64,000 nucleotides of DNA. Source: Microcoleus sp. AS-A8 (GTDB lineage: Bacteria; Cyanobacteriota; Cyanobacteriia; Cyanobacteriales; Coleofasciculaceae). The stretch is taken from NCBI GenBank assembly GCA_039962225.1, contig JAMPKV010000018.1:1-64000 (forward strand). The letters run 5' to 3'. The translations under genes and the position numbers were made by a program. The stretch's first letter is position 1. Every line of letters starts with the position of its first letter. Below, piece by piece: positions 8,538-17,263 of this stretch. The notes below the pieces were generated by a model, which saw only the letters and a list, made by a program, of their open reading frames with translations, searched no databases and was not told where the DNA came from.

Positions 8538-9941
8538 CTATAAATTTGCAGAAAGTACTGGAGTGTCTTGAACAGATCGCTCACTGAGTACCATTTTGAT
8601 TCCCTGTTTTGGGCGCAGGGTAAAAGCAGGCCAAGGTTCAACTTCTTGCCCTGGTACGAGGGTAAACTGAAATTTTTGAGCCATGGTAGCTAACAGTAAC
8701 ACAGCTTCCATCTGAGCAAATGACTTGCCAATACAGACTCGTGGCCCCCCACCGAAGGGAAAATAAGCATAGGTGGGTAGCCGTTGCGCCAAGCCATCTG
8801 CCCAGCGATCGGGGTTGAAGTCTTCGGGTTGGTCAAAATAGCGGGAATTGCGTTGTGTAACCCACTGGCTGAGGATAATCACGCTACCCTTGGGGATGGG
8901 ATATCCACCGATTTCACTATCCGTGTTTGCTCTGCGTGCCATCCCCCAAACAGGCGGGTAAAGTCGCAAAGCTTCTTTCACCACCCTATCGGTGTAACGC
9001 AACTGGGGTAAGTCGGCGAAAGTTGGATCACGTCCATTTAACACGGTTTGCAATTCTATTACCAGTTTGGCTTCAACCTCTGGATGCTGTGAGAGAAGAT
9101 ACAACATCCAAGTCATGGCTAAGGCGGTGGTATCATGACCGGCTAAAAGGATTGTCATTACCTCATCCCGCACTTGTTGGTCAGTTATTTGACTGCCATC
9201 TTCGTATTGAGTATGCAGGAGCATCGAGAGTAAGTCACCCGTATCTTGACCACTTTCTCGGCGCTGGCGGATGAGTTCATAAGCGATCGCATCTAAGCGC
9301 TGAATCACTTTTCGGGAACGTAGATTGCCTGGAGTTGGGACATTCTCTGGGAGTAACATGGCGATGGGATTGCGCTGCCATTGGTCGAAATAAGCGATCG
9401 CAAACGCGAGTGCTTGTCCCACCTCATCAGCCTGATCCGCCATATCCACATCAAACAGCGTTTTGGCAGCAATCTCCAATGTGAGGCGCATCATGTCTTC
9501 GTGGACATCATGAATTTCACCCGCTTGCCAACGAGTCAGCATTCGGTTGGTATAAGCAACCATTACCTCTCCATAAGCTGCAATTCTTTCTCGGTGGAAA
9601 GCGGGTTGTATCAAGCGACGTTGGTGACGCCAAAAGTCGCCTTCGCTGGTAACGAGTCCATTGCCTAAAATTCGGCCAATAATCCCTAAACCTTGGTTAA
9701 ATTTGCCGAATTGGTGAGTTTTGGTCGCGAGCACATCTTCAATATAATCCGGGTGGTTGATAAAGTAGGCTTTGTATCCTACAAATCGAATGCCAGGAAA
9801 GTAGACAATATCACCATAGTCTTGGGCACATAGAGTTAAGAAGCCTAGGGGATCGCGGACGTATTCTTCCAGAATTCCGAATAGAAAATGACCTTTTGGA
9901 GCAGGTGGTAAATTGCTGGTTTTCATGAGTTGAAATGTCAT
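8538..9941 (-). CDS. Cytochrome P450
   Basis: 467 residues, a full-length soluble bacterial P450. The I-helix oxygen motif AGHDTT (267-272), the K-helix ExxR as EALR (323-326), and the heme loop FGGGPRVCIG (396-405) with axial ligand Cys403 are intact. The N-terminus has a proline cluster (PPAPKGH) and no membrane anchor. The style (DPLGFLTLCAQDYGDIV..., LTSEGDFWRHQRRLIQPAFH) resembles the CYP group widespread in cyanobacteria that includes fatty-acid and terpenoid hydroxylases; the subfamily and substrate are not assignable by eye. No terpene synthase, ferredoxin or ferredoxin reductase lies next to it. A second Met at residue 6 could be the start. Confidence 0.95.
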   Translation of the reverse strand: MTFQLMKTSNLPPAPKGHFLFGILEEYVRDPLGFLTLCAQDYGDIVYFPGIRFVGYKAYFINHPDYIEDVLATKTHQFGKFNQGLGIIGRILGNGLVTSEGDFWRHQRRLIQPAFHRERIAAYGEVMVAYTNRMLTRWQAGEIHDVHEDMMRLTLEIAAKTLFDVDMADQADEVGQALAFAIAYFDQWQRNPIAMLLPENVPTPGNLRSRKVIQRLDAIAYELIRQRRESGQDTGDLLSMLLHTQYEDGSQITDQQVRDEVMTILLAGHDTTALAMTWMLYLLSQHPEVEAKLVIELQTVLNGRDPTFADLPQLRYTDRVVKEALRLYPPVWGMARRANTDSEIGGYPIPKGSVIILSQWVTQRNSRYFDQPEDFNPDRWADGLAQRLPTYAYFPFGGGPRVCIGKSFAQMEAVLLLATMAQKFQFTLVPGQEVEPWPAFTLRPKQGIKMVLSERSVQDTPVLSANL

Positions 9942-10338
9942 TATTGCAAAATTTTTTAGGGTGAACGAACCACTCCAGGCGCAGAGGGCACTGAGGAGGG
10001 AAAGGGGAGAGAAGAGAAGAGAAGAGAAAAGAGTTTTTATCTATCGGCTAATTTTTCTGGGGCGTTAACGGTAATTGCCTCGTTGAACATTCCTGCTGCA
10101 CAATCATCGCCATAGGCACAATCTCCCGAACGATTAAGTCCTGATTGAATAGCCCTCAAAGCTGTTCTTGGCTGTCACATCCGCCCTGTAGGGTTTGGGG
10201 AATGTGGGGTCAACCTCTTGCAGTGAGAGACTACTTTCAGTGTGTCCGTGCGATCGCGTCTATGCCAGTAAAGATCAAGGCGTTAAGCTGCTAACTTAAG
10301 AGGAATGTCACTGACATAAGAGGCTTCAAATAACTTTC
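9942..10338. other. Non-coding stretch upstream of the P450 gene
   Basis: No open frame with coding character was found. It holds a short GAGAA-type simple repeat at about 10006-10030 (agagaagagaagag) and otherwise mixed sequence. The P450 promoter should lie near the left end. No regulatory site was recognised. Confidence 0.4.
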
Positions 10339-10600
10339 AGGCTTAAAGCTAGGTCAAGCTAAAGCTTACTCCATCAGCCTTTTAACCCGTTTTAACTGAG
10401 ATATTGCATCTTTGTCAGTAAGCCTTCACACCCGCCAAGAAATTAATTTCTTGGCTCATAGCTAAAGTCCATTGAAATGGACTGAAACTCTTACTCAGTC
10501 GTCTTTAGACGACTTTAGCTGTGAGCCAGGGGTTTAAACCCCTGGCGGGTTATTGCAACTGGTGTAAGATGTCAGTTTTAACGGGTTTTAGCTCTAAGCC
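10339..10600. repeat. Large nested palindromic element (MITE-like)
   Basis: This gene-free block is an imperfect inverted repeat built of several hairpins. The outer arms are GGCTTAAAGCT (about 10349) with AGCTCTAAGCC (about 10590), and AACCCGTTTTAACTGA (10384-10399) with TCAGTTTTAACGGGTT (10572-10587). Inside, CCCGCCA (10431-10437) pairs with TGGCGGG (10543-10549). Within that lie four hairpins: a perfect 22-bp palindrome at 10434-10455, AGTCCATT/AATGGACT (about 10466-10483), AGTCGTCT/AGACGACT (about 10497-10514), and a perfect 22-bp palindrome at 10525-10546. TGGCTCA and TGAGCCA, and TAGCTAAAGTC and GACTTTAGCTG, also pair. There is no open frame, so it is likely a non-autonomous element or structured repeat. 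Confidence 0.7.
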
Positions 10601-10663
10601 CGAATTTGAATTCAGGGCTGATGCCAGTGCCATTTTCTTTCAATCAGACTTTATCTGTCAGTT

Positions 10664-11755
10664 TTAACCGGGCAAAGCCGACATCTTACCGACATTTTCG
10701 CGAGCATGTGGTTCTAGGAGATTGGTCATATCAGGGCCAGAAGGGATAATACCACCGGGATTGAGAGGAAACAGATTGCCATAATAGTCCTGCTTCACCG
10801 CCTCTAAGTTGCAAGTATCCGCGACTCCAGGAAGCTGATACAAGTCACGCAGATAAGCTCCCAGGTTCTTATAGTCCCGAATTCTCCGACGGTTACACTT
10901 AAATATCCCGTAGTAGGCTACATCAAAGCGGAATAATGTAGTGAATAAACGGATATCTGCCAGCGTCACCCTGTCTCCACAGAGGTATCGACTTGTCTCC
11001 AGCGCTGCGTCAATCTCATCAAGGGTGGCGAAGAGTTCATTGCAGACTTGGTTATATGCCTCTTGAGTTTGGGCAAAGCCGCAACGATACACACCGTTGT
11101 TGACTGAGTGGTAGATTTTATCGTTCCACTCATCAATCTTGTCCCTTTGTTCTTCTGGGTAAAGATCGAGGCTGGGATTTTTGGCGAACTCGTTGAATTG
11201 GGAGTTCAGCATCACAATTATCTCAGAACTCTCGTTATTGACGATCGTCTTTGTCTGAGAGTCCCACAGTACGGGAACCGTAGAACGCCCTGTGTATCCT
11301 GGTTTTGCCAGTTGGTACAGTTCAGCCAGCGTGCGGCAACCTTGTTCTTCCTCGTTGAATACCCAACCTCCCTCAATCGGTGAAGGAGAGACGATGGACA
11401 CCGAGATGGCATCTTCGAGTCCTTTGAGTGCGCGAATAACAAGAGTACGATGTGCCCAAGGACAGCTAAGTCCAACGTAGAGATGGTAGCGTCCTGTTTC
11501 TGGTGGGTAGGGGTTGCCTTCTTCTGTGCCGATGCAGTTCCGAAACTGGCTGCTGGGGCGAATGTAGGCTCCTTGTTTATTGCGTGGGGCAAGATTGGAC
11601 ATCATGATGTGCCACAGGGTTGTCCAGACAAACTTACCTAATTTGATGATTAGTTTGGGAGGAAGCGATTTGCTCTTTTTCTTGGGTTTGGCAGTTTCGG
11701 TTTGGGGTTCGGTGAGAATTGCGTTGTCTTTGGGGGGAGTGGTGAGTTGTGGCAT
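10664..11755 (-). CDS. Glutathionyl-hydroquinone reductase-like (ECM4/YqjG family) protein
   Basis: 363 residues. After a Pro/Lys-rich N-terminus (1-45) comes an omega/xi-class glutathione S-transferase. The redox-active Cys98 sits in YVGLSCPWAHRTLV, the cis-Pro region is GRSTVPVLWD and the glutathione-binding acidic pair is NNESSEII. The all-alpha C-terminal domain has RYLCGDRVTLADIRLFTTLFRFD and the family tail YYGNLFPLNPGGIIPSGP. ECM4/YqjG enzymes reduce glutathionyl-hydroquinones by a Cys-dependent route. It is the last of three minus-strand genes, 46 bp after the transaldolase-like gene. The N-terminal 45 residues are longer than in E. coli YqjG. Confidence 0.9.
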   Translation of the reverse strand: MPQLTTPPKDNAILTEPQTETAKPKKKSKSLPPKLIIKLGKFVWTTLWHIMMSNLAPRNKQGAYIRPSSQFRNCIGTEEGNPYPPETGRYHLYVGLSCPWAHRTLVIRALKGLEDAISVSIVSPSPIEGGWVFNEEEQGCRTLAELYQLAKPGYTGRSTVPVLWDSQTKTIVNNESSEIIVMLNSQFNEFAKNPSLDLYPEEQRDKIDEWNDKIYHSVNNGVYRCGFAQTQEAYNQVCNELFATLDEIDAALETSRYLCGDRVTLADIRLFTTLFRFDVAYYGIFKCNRRRIRDYKNLGAYLRDLYQLPGVADTCNLEAVKQDYYGNLFPLNPGGIIPSGPDMTNLLEPHARENVGKMSALPG

Positions 11756-11801
11756 AGTTTTAGAATTGACGAGAGCGGAAAGTTGAGTATCGCTCTTAAT
11801 C

Positions 11802-12548
11802 TCAACTTATCTCTTCTGCTCCCATGCGACGAGCCGCTTGTTCAAAGTCAGTGGCGGCTTGATGGGTTGCCGTAACGTCGAAAAAGGCGGAGGCGATCGC
11901 TTCTGAAAAGGTAAAGGTATCCAATCCTTGAGTCGCGAGAAACGCCAGATCATCAACACTCCGAATACTGGCAACTAGAATTCGGGTTATACTGCCAACT
12001 CCCACAATGGCTCTGTGCATTGCCACTAAATCGTCACATCCATTGCGCCCCAAGTCGTTAATTCTACCCAGATAGGGAGCTGCATAATTGGCACCTAAAG
12101 CGGCTGCAATTAGGACTTGGGGAATCGCATAGACGCCAGTGAGCGTAATCTGAATTCCTTGTGCGATCAGTCGAGAAGCCGCTTGTGTGCCAACTTGAGT
12201 AATGGGTACTTTAACGACAACGCGATCATCAATTCCAGCTAAACGTTCGCCTGTTTTCACTAAGGCATCAACCGAAGTTCCCCACGTCTGAAGCTGGACT
12301 TCTTTCACGCCTAAATTAAATGCTTCTTGGGCTAACTCTTTTAACGACTCAACAGAACAGGTAACTTGAGCTTTCTCTAACAAAAGTGGATTAGTCGTCA
12401 CCCCGTAAAATAGTCCCATTGGCAGCCAATTTTGCCAGTGAGTGATATCGGCGGTATCCAAAAACAGGCGAATTCTGGGCGTGCAAGCTTCGGGTAGTAC
12501 AGGGTAATCGCTGTAAATCATGAAGGTGCTTGGAGACAAATTGGACAC
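11802..12548 (-). CDS. Transaldolase/fructose-6-phosphate aldolase-family protein
   Basis: 248 residues. The pattern is that of the small transaldolase (FSA/TalC) TIM barrel: FLDTADITHWQNWL, GVTTNPLLL, the Schiff-base lysine in VVVKVPIT, ITLTGVYAIPQVLIAAALGANYAAPYLGRINDLG, and ILVASIRSVDDLAFLATQGLDTFTFS. Transaldolases transfer a dihydroxyacetone unit; FSA members carry out aldol addition of dihydroxyacetone. Which reaction applies here is unresolved. The start follows the upstream DUF2809 gene by 3 bp, so the two are almost certainly co-transcribed and translationally coupled. Confidence 0.85.
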   Translation of the reverse strand: MSNLSPSTFMIYSDYPVLPEACTPRIRLFLDTADITHWQNWLPMGLFYGVTTNPLLLEKAQVTCSVESLKELAQEAFNLGVKEVQLQTWGTSVDALVKTGERLAGIDDRVVVKVPITQVGTQAASRLIAQGIQITLTGVYAIPQVLIAAALGANYAAPYLGRINDLGRNGCDDLVAMHRAIVGVGSITRILVASIRSVDDLAFLATQGLDTFTFSEAIASAFFDVTATHQAATDFEQAARRMGAEEIS

Positions 12549-12551
12549 TAA

Positions 12552-12983
12552 CTAAAGTACACCTGATCGTACTAGAGTTTGCTGGCGCAGCCCCCACATC
12601 CACATCCAACCGAAAAAGCTACCGATGAAGTAGGAAAGAAAATCTGACCAAGTAAAGGAGTTTCCTAGTACAAGACGACCGGGTAAAGTGGCTCGCATTG
12701 CTTCTAAAAATGGAGGATGCCAGAGTTGAAGAAACTCCACAACGCAAGTAGCTAAGCATACTCCTATCGCCATCCAAAGAGGAGAAGCTTTGGGGAACAA
12801 AAGAGCAATCAGTAGAATCCAAAAAATTTCATACGCTATACTTCCAAACAAGTCATTCATCCATTCTGGTGTAGCTCCATGAAACCGAATCATGTAACCT
12901 AAAGGAAGAATAATTAAAAGACTGATGAGCAGAGCAAGCCGATATTTAAAAAAACGATGCTGCTGGGATTTTAAGGATGCCAT
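12552..12983 (-). CDS. DUF2809 membrane protein
   Basis: 143 residues with four hydrophobic segments (about 16-32, 48-65, 68-88, 112-130). The DUF2809 signature is LFGSIAYEIFWILLIALLFP followed by CVVEFLQLWHPPFLEAMRATLPGRLVLGNSF. The function of this family is unknown. It is first of a three-gene minus-strand unit with the transaldolase-like and ECM4-like genes. The coupling of a membrane DUF to sugar-phosphate and glutathione enzymes is seen here but not explained. It diverges from the NB-ARC/WD40 gene across 409 bp. Confidence 0.85.
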   Translation of the reverse strand: MASLKSQQHRFFKYRLALLISLLIILPLGYMIRFHGATPEWMNDLFGSIAYEIFWILLIALLFPKASPLWMAIGVCLATCVVEFLQLWHPPFLEAMRATLPGRLVLGNSFTWSDFLSYFIGSFFGWMWMWGLRQQTLVRSGVL

Positions 12984-13233
12984 GGGAAGGGATGAACTTC
13001 AAAGTAGGATGTGTTCGATGCTGTATAAAATCACACAATAGTTTATTTTTATAACCTTGATCGGTTGCCAATCTATTGGAAATTTCTATTAACATGCAAG
13101 TGGTGATTGGCTATTCCTGAATTTTGCGGATTCTGGTACTATAATTCATTGCCCCTGCCCCTTAAAATTAAGAAAAAATAGCTATCGTTATTTATAGCAA
13201 AAGGCACCGACTCGACTGCCGGAACTCATACGA

Positions 13234-13255
13234 GGACTTTAGTGAGGATGAGGAG
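13234..13255. repeat. Dispersed repeat containing CTTTAGTGAGGA
   Basis: This 22-bp stretch is an exact reverse complement of 61548-61569. Related copies with CCGGAGCTTTAGTGAGGA occur at 28008-28025 and 44741-44758. Just downstream (13256-13279) is a short run of GGCAGAA heptamers. No function is known. Confidence 0.7.
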
Positions 13256-13295
13256 GTAGAAGGCAGAAGGCAGAAGGGATGCATATGGACGGTTC

Positions 13296-13346
13296 AAGGT
13301 TTCAGTATTTTGCGAGAGTCAAGAGTTGCCTTGGCGACTGCTATAA
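13296..13346. repeat. 51-bp dispersed repeat, copy 1
   Basis: It matches 44783-44833 at 48 of 51 positions. Both copies start AAGGTTTCAG and end CTATAA, contain a small hairpin (AGTTGCC/GGCGACT here, AGTCGCC/GGCGACT there), follow GGCAGAA heptamers, and lie 45-70 bp before an ORF start. A leader-RNA or promoter-associated role is possible but inferred. Confidence 0.75.
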
Positions 13347-13392
13347 AATTAGCAAAAGTACCGCCACGATAGAAGTTAACCTTTAACAAGGC

Positions 13393-16300
13393 ATGGCTGT
13401 GCAAAAGCAAAGACGCAAACGCGGTGTAGTTCTTACCTCTGTTGGCTTTAAGAAGCTGCAAGAGGCACGAACTCAAGCTGAATTTGGGGACAATGGAGGG
13501 GAAAGGTATACCCTTGAGGAACTCAGCGATCGCACTCAACTGGCACCTTATACGGTGGCAAAGGTTTTGGCACGTGAAGAGGGGGTGGATAAGCAAACCC
13601 TGGTTCTTTTCTTTAAAGCTTTCAACTTAGAATTGGCTCATGCTGATTATGACAGGCTGAAGTCTGAACGCGAAGAACCCAATCAGACAACGACTCTGCC
13701 AACGCGCTGTAGTTGGGGAGAAGCGATTGATGTTTCTGTCTTTTTTGGACGCACGGACGAGCTTGCTAAATTAGAATACTGGATTTTGCAACAGCGATGC
13801 CGACTGGTTGCTTTGGTGGGGATGGGGGGAATTGGCAAAACCGCTTTGTCGGTGAAACTTGCCGAACAACTTCAGGATCGATTTGAATTTGTGATTTGGC
13901 GATCGCTACGGAATGCGCCGCCTCTTCAGGAAATTCTCGCTCACTGGATTGAGTGTTTGTCTGATGGAGAAACGGATTTATCTGAACAGAAGAATCAGCA
14001 TATTTCCCAACTGATTGATTATTTGCGTTCCTCGCGTTGCCTGCTAATTCTAGATAATGTTGAGTCCATTCTAGACAGTGGCGCTCATGTGGGACGCTAC
14101 CGAGACGGTTATGAAGAGTATGGCGAGTTACTAAGACGGGTAGGAGAAGCATCCCATCAAAGCTGTCTAATGTTAACCACAAGAGAAAAACCTAAAGAAA
14201 TTGCTTGTCTGGAAGGGGGAAATCTTCCAGTTCGTTCCTTACCCCTGATGGGCTTAAATGTTATAGAAGGACAAGAAATATTTCGCTCACAAAATCATTT
14301 TCATGGCTCAGAGTCTGATTGGAAAACTTTAATTCAACGCTATATCGGTAATCCCTTGGCGTTGAGAATTGTGGCGACAACGATTCAAGAGTTATTTAAT
14401 AATAGTATATCAGAATTTTTAGCACAAGGAACAACTGTTTTTGGGGATATCCGCGATTTACTTGACCAACATTTTCAGCGGTTATCCCCTTTAGAGATGC
14501 AAATTATGTATTGGTTGGCCTTAAATCGAGAGCCTATTTCTCTTAAGGAATTACGAGAGGATATTGTCGTTCCTTGTTCTCAGGCTAAGTTACTCGAAGC
14601 CTTGGAATCTTTGTTGAGACGCTCACTGATTGAAAAGGCTACACCTGCACTTTTAGCCAAAAATCAGTTACTGTTTACTCTGCAACCCGTGGTCATGGAG
14701 TATCTGACTGAAAAATTTATCGAAGACTCCATCCAAGAAATTATTACCTATATTGAAAATAATTCTTTGTCTTATGTTCGACAGTTTAAAGATTATGCTT
14801 TCATCAAAGCGACGGCGAAAGATTATGTCAGAGAGGCTCAGATTCGTCTGATTTTGAATCCGATGATTCAGCCATTACTTTGTCTCCTCGGTTCCCCCAG
14901 TCATATTCAACATCAGCTTTGCCAAATTCTCAGCCAGTTACGAGGGAAATCACCCATTGAAACGGGATATGCAGCAGGTAATGCCCTGAATTTAATGAAT
15001 CAACTGCAAATGGATTTAAGAGGACAAGACTTCTCTCATTTAACCGTTTGGCAAGCCTATCTATCGGATACGGATTTGCACCATGTTAATTTTGCTTACT
15101 CAGACTTGTCCAAATCCGTTTTTGCAGAAAATTTAGACAATGTCTTATCCGTCACTTTTAGCCCAGATGCGAAAATTTTAGCCACGGGTGATGCAAATGG
15201 GGACATTTGCCTGTGGCAGGTGGTTGATGGTCAAAGGTTGTTGAACTGCCAGGGACATGGGGGGGGAGTTCTCTGCGTTGCCTTCAGTCCCGATGGTAAG
15301 ACCTTAGCCAGCGCTAGCTATGACCATACCGTGAGATTATGGGATGTGGCTACAGGTCAATGCCTCAATGTTTTGACGGGTCACGACCTTTGGGTGTGGT
15401 CAGTAGTTTTTAGCCCCGATGGGAAAATGGTCGCGAGTGGCGCTGTAGATAGCACCATTAGACTGTGGGATATCGCGACGGGTGAGTGCCTCCACGTTTT
15501 ACACGACGATAGTCAGTCTGTGTTGTCTGTGGCGTTCAGTCCCGATGGCAAAAGGCTGGTCAGTGGTAGTATCGATCACCAAGTCAGGTTATGGGATGTC
15601 GCCACCGGTCGCTGCCTCAACGTTTACCGAGGTCACACGCGTTGGGTCTGGTCGGTTGCCTTTAGTCCCGATGGCAAAACAATTGCTAGTGGTAGTCAAG
15701 ACCATACTATTCGGATATGGGATGTTGCTACGGGTGATTGTACTCAAGTTTGCCACGGTCATACGAATTGGATCTGGTCGGTGGCGTTTAGTCCCGATGG
15801 CCAACTTCTCGCCACTGGTAGTACGGATCACACGGTCAAGTTGTGGGATACCCAGACGGGTTATTGTCTGAAAACCTTGCAAGGTCATATCAGTTGGATT
15901 TGGTCGATTGCCTTTGCACCCCAACTTCATGGGAATAGTCCCGATAGTTACATCCTGGCGAGTAGTAGCATCGACCAAACGGTCAAACTCTGGGATGTTG
16001 CAACGGGTCGCTGTTTGAGAACTGTACAGGGACGTTGTCGTTGGATTCGGTCACTGGCTTGGAGTCCAGACGGTAAGATTCTAGCCAGTAGTAGCTATAA
16101 CCAGGGTGTGAAGTTATGGGATACGACCACGGGACAATGCTTCAAGACGTTTCAGGGACACAGCGATACCTTATTAAATGCTGTATTGTGCGTTCGCTTT
16201 AGTCCCAAAGGCCGAATTTTAGCCAGTGGCAGTTATGACCAGACGGTGAAGCTATGGGATATTGAGACGGGTCAATGTTTAAGAACGGTACAGGGATTAA

Positions 16301-17034
16301 ATGGCGGTGGTTGGTCAGTTGCCTTTAGTCCGGATGGTCAATATTTAGCGACGGGTAGCGATCGCACCATCCAATTATGGGATGTTGATACGGGACAATG
16401 CCTGAAAACCTGGGCGGGACATGCCGATATCGTCTTTTCGGTGGCCTTTAGTCCCGATGGTTCCATGCTAGCCAGTGGCTCTGAAGATAGCACGGTCAGA
16501 CTTTGGCATGTGGCAACCGGTGAATGCCTGATGGTTTTGCAGGGACATATCAGTTGGATACAGTCCGTAGCTTGGAGTCCCGATGGGCAACTTCTGGCGA
16601 GTGGTTGTTCCGATGAAACCATCAAAATCTGGGATGTTCAAACGGGTGAGTGTCTCAGAGGATGGCAAGAGGATACTCATGGGTATGGCATTTGGTCGAT
16701 TGCCTTTAGTCCGAAGGATTGGACTTTAGCCAGTGCCGGCACGGATCAAAATCTGAGGTTATGGGATGCCTCAACGGGAGAATGCATCAACGTCTTGCAG
16801 GGTCATGATCAGGGATTATTTTCTGTCGCGTTTAGTCCCGATGGTCACAGATTAGCCAGTGGCAGTCGAGATGACACGATTAAACTTTGGGATGTTCAAA
16901 CAGGTGAGTGCCTCAAGACACTCACAAGTAATCGCCCCTACGAGGGGATGAATATCACAGGCGTGACAGGGTTAACAGAAGTTGCGATCGCAACTTTGAA
17001 AGCATTAGGAGCCGTTGATGTTGCCAACCCATAA
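13393..17034 (+). CDS. NB-ARC (STAND) ATPase with HTH-like N-terminus and 14 WD40 repeats
   Basis: 1213 residues. Residues 1-90 form a small alpha domain with a regulator-like segment ([21 protein letters not shown]), as in many cyanobacterial STAND proteins. The NB-ARC ATPase follows: P-loop GMGGIGKT (143-150), Walker [11 protein letters not shown] (about 216-225), and GNPLALRIV as the GLPL-type motif (about 325). A helical linker precedes 14 WD40 repeats from about residue 581 to 1180, each ending in WD; 14 equals two seven-bladed propellers. Repeat 7 carries an insert ([11 protein letters not shown]). The tail [30 protein letters not shown] is the usual family ending. STAND proteins assemble when a ligand is sensed; the ligand and output here are unknown. 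It could be a defence or regulatory sensor; no effector domain is seen. Confidence 0.92.
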   Translation: MAVQKQRRKRGVVLTSVGFKKLQEARTQAEFGDNGGERYTLEELSDRTQLAPYTVAKVLAREEGVDKQTLVLFFKAFNLELAHADYDRLKSEREEPNQTTTLPTRCSWGEAIDVSVFFGRTDELAKLEYWILQQRCRLVALVGMGGIGKTALSVKLAEQLQDRFEFVIWRSLRNAPPLQEILAHWIECLSDGETDLSEQKNQHISQLIDYLRSSRCLLILDNVESILDSGAHVGRYRDGYEEYGELLRRVGEASHQSCLMLTTREKPKEIACLEGGNLPVRSLPLMGLNVIEGQEIFRSQNHFHGSESDWKTLIQRYIGNPLALRIVATTIQELFNNSISEFLAQGTTVFGDIRDLLDQHFQRLSPLEMQIMYWLALNREPISLKELREDIVVPCSQAKLLEALESLLRRSLIEKATPALLAKNQLLFTLQPVVMEYLTEKFIEDSIQEIITYIENNSLSYVRQFKDYAFIKATAKDYVREAQIRLILNPMIQPLLCLLGSPSHIQHQLCQILSQLRGKSPIETGYAAGNALNLMNQLQMDLRGQDFSHLTVWQAYLSDTDLHHVNFAYSDLSKSVFAENLDNVLSVTFSPDAKILATGDANGDICLWQVVDGQRLLNCQGHGGGVLCVAFSPDGKTLASASYDHTVRLWDVATGQCLNVLTGHDLWVWSVVFSPDGKMVASGAVDSTIRLWDIATGECLHVLHDDSQSVLSVAFSPDGKRLVSGSIDHQVRLWDVATGRCLNVYRGHTRWVWSVAFSPDGKTIASGSQDHTIRIWDVATGDCTQVCHGHTNWIWSVAFSPDGQLLATGSTDHTVKLWDTQTGYCLKTLQGHISWIWSIAFAPQLHGNSPDSYILASSSIDQTVKLWDVATGRCLRTVQGRCRWIRSLAWSPDGKILASSSYNQGVKLWDTTTGQCFKTFQGHSDTLLNAVLCVRFSPKGRILASGSYDQTVKLWDIETGQCLRTVQGLNGGGWSVAFSPDGQYLATGSDRTIQLWDVDTGQCLKTWAGHADIVFSVAFSPDGSMLASGSEDSTVRLWHVATGECLMVLQGHISWIQSVAWSPDGQLLASGCSDETIKIWDVQTGECLRGWQEDTHGYGIWSIAFSPKDWTLASAGTDQNLRLWDASTGECINVLQGHDQGLFSVAFSPDGHRLASGSRDDTIKLWDVQTGECLKTLTSNRPYEGMNITGVTGLTEVAIATLKALGAVDVANP

Positions 17035-17039
17035 AAAAA

Positions 17040-17067
17040 CCGAGAGCGAAAAGAAATCCGCTCTCGG
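17040..17067. terminator. Hairpin after the WD40 gene
   Basis: A perfect 9-bp stem, CCGAGAGCG (17040-17048) with CGCTCTCGG (17059-17067), starts 6 bp after the stop at 17034. The plus strand lacks a downstream T-run but has AAAAAAA before it, so on the minus strand it looks like a classic terminator. On the plus strand it can still stop or protect the WD40 transcript. Confidence 0.6.
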
Positions 17068-17263
17068 ACAGTCATCAGGGTGCATCTATCTGTTACTGTC
17101 TTCCGCATATCGCTCTATGCGTCAGGAAAAATTGGGATTAGAACTGACCTAACCCCTCTAGTTTTCCGGTTCACCCCAGCACTCCATCCTCTTATAGTTT
17201 TATATAGTTGAAAAGTTACATCACTTTTGCCTTCTCCCTCATCTAGCTGCACAGAATTGACGT

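Noticed and set aside
13294-13596. 100-codon minus-strand frame over the start of the NB-ARC gene
   Set aside because: It overlaps a strong coding gene and a dispersed repeat, with no ribosome binding site or family match.
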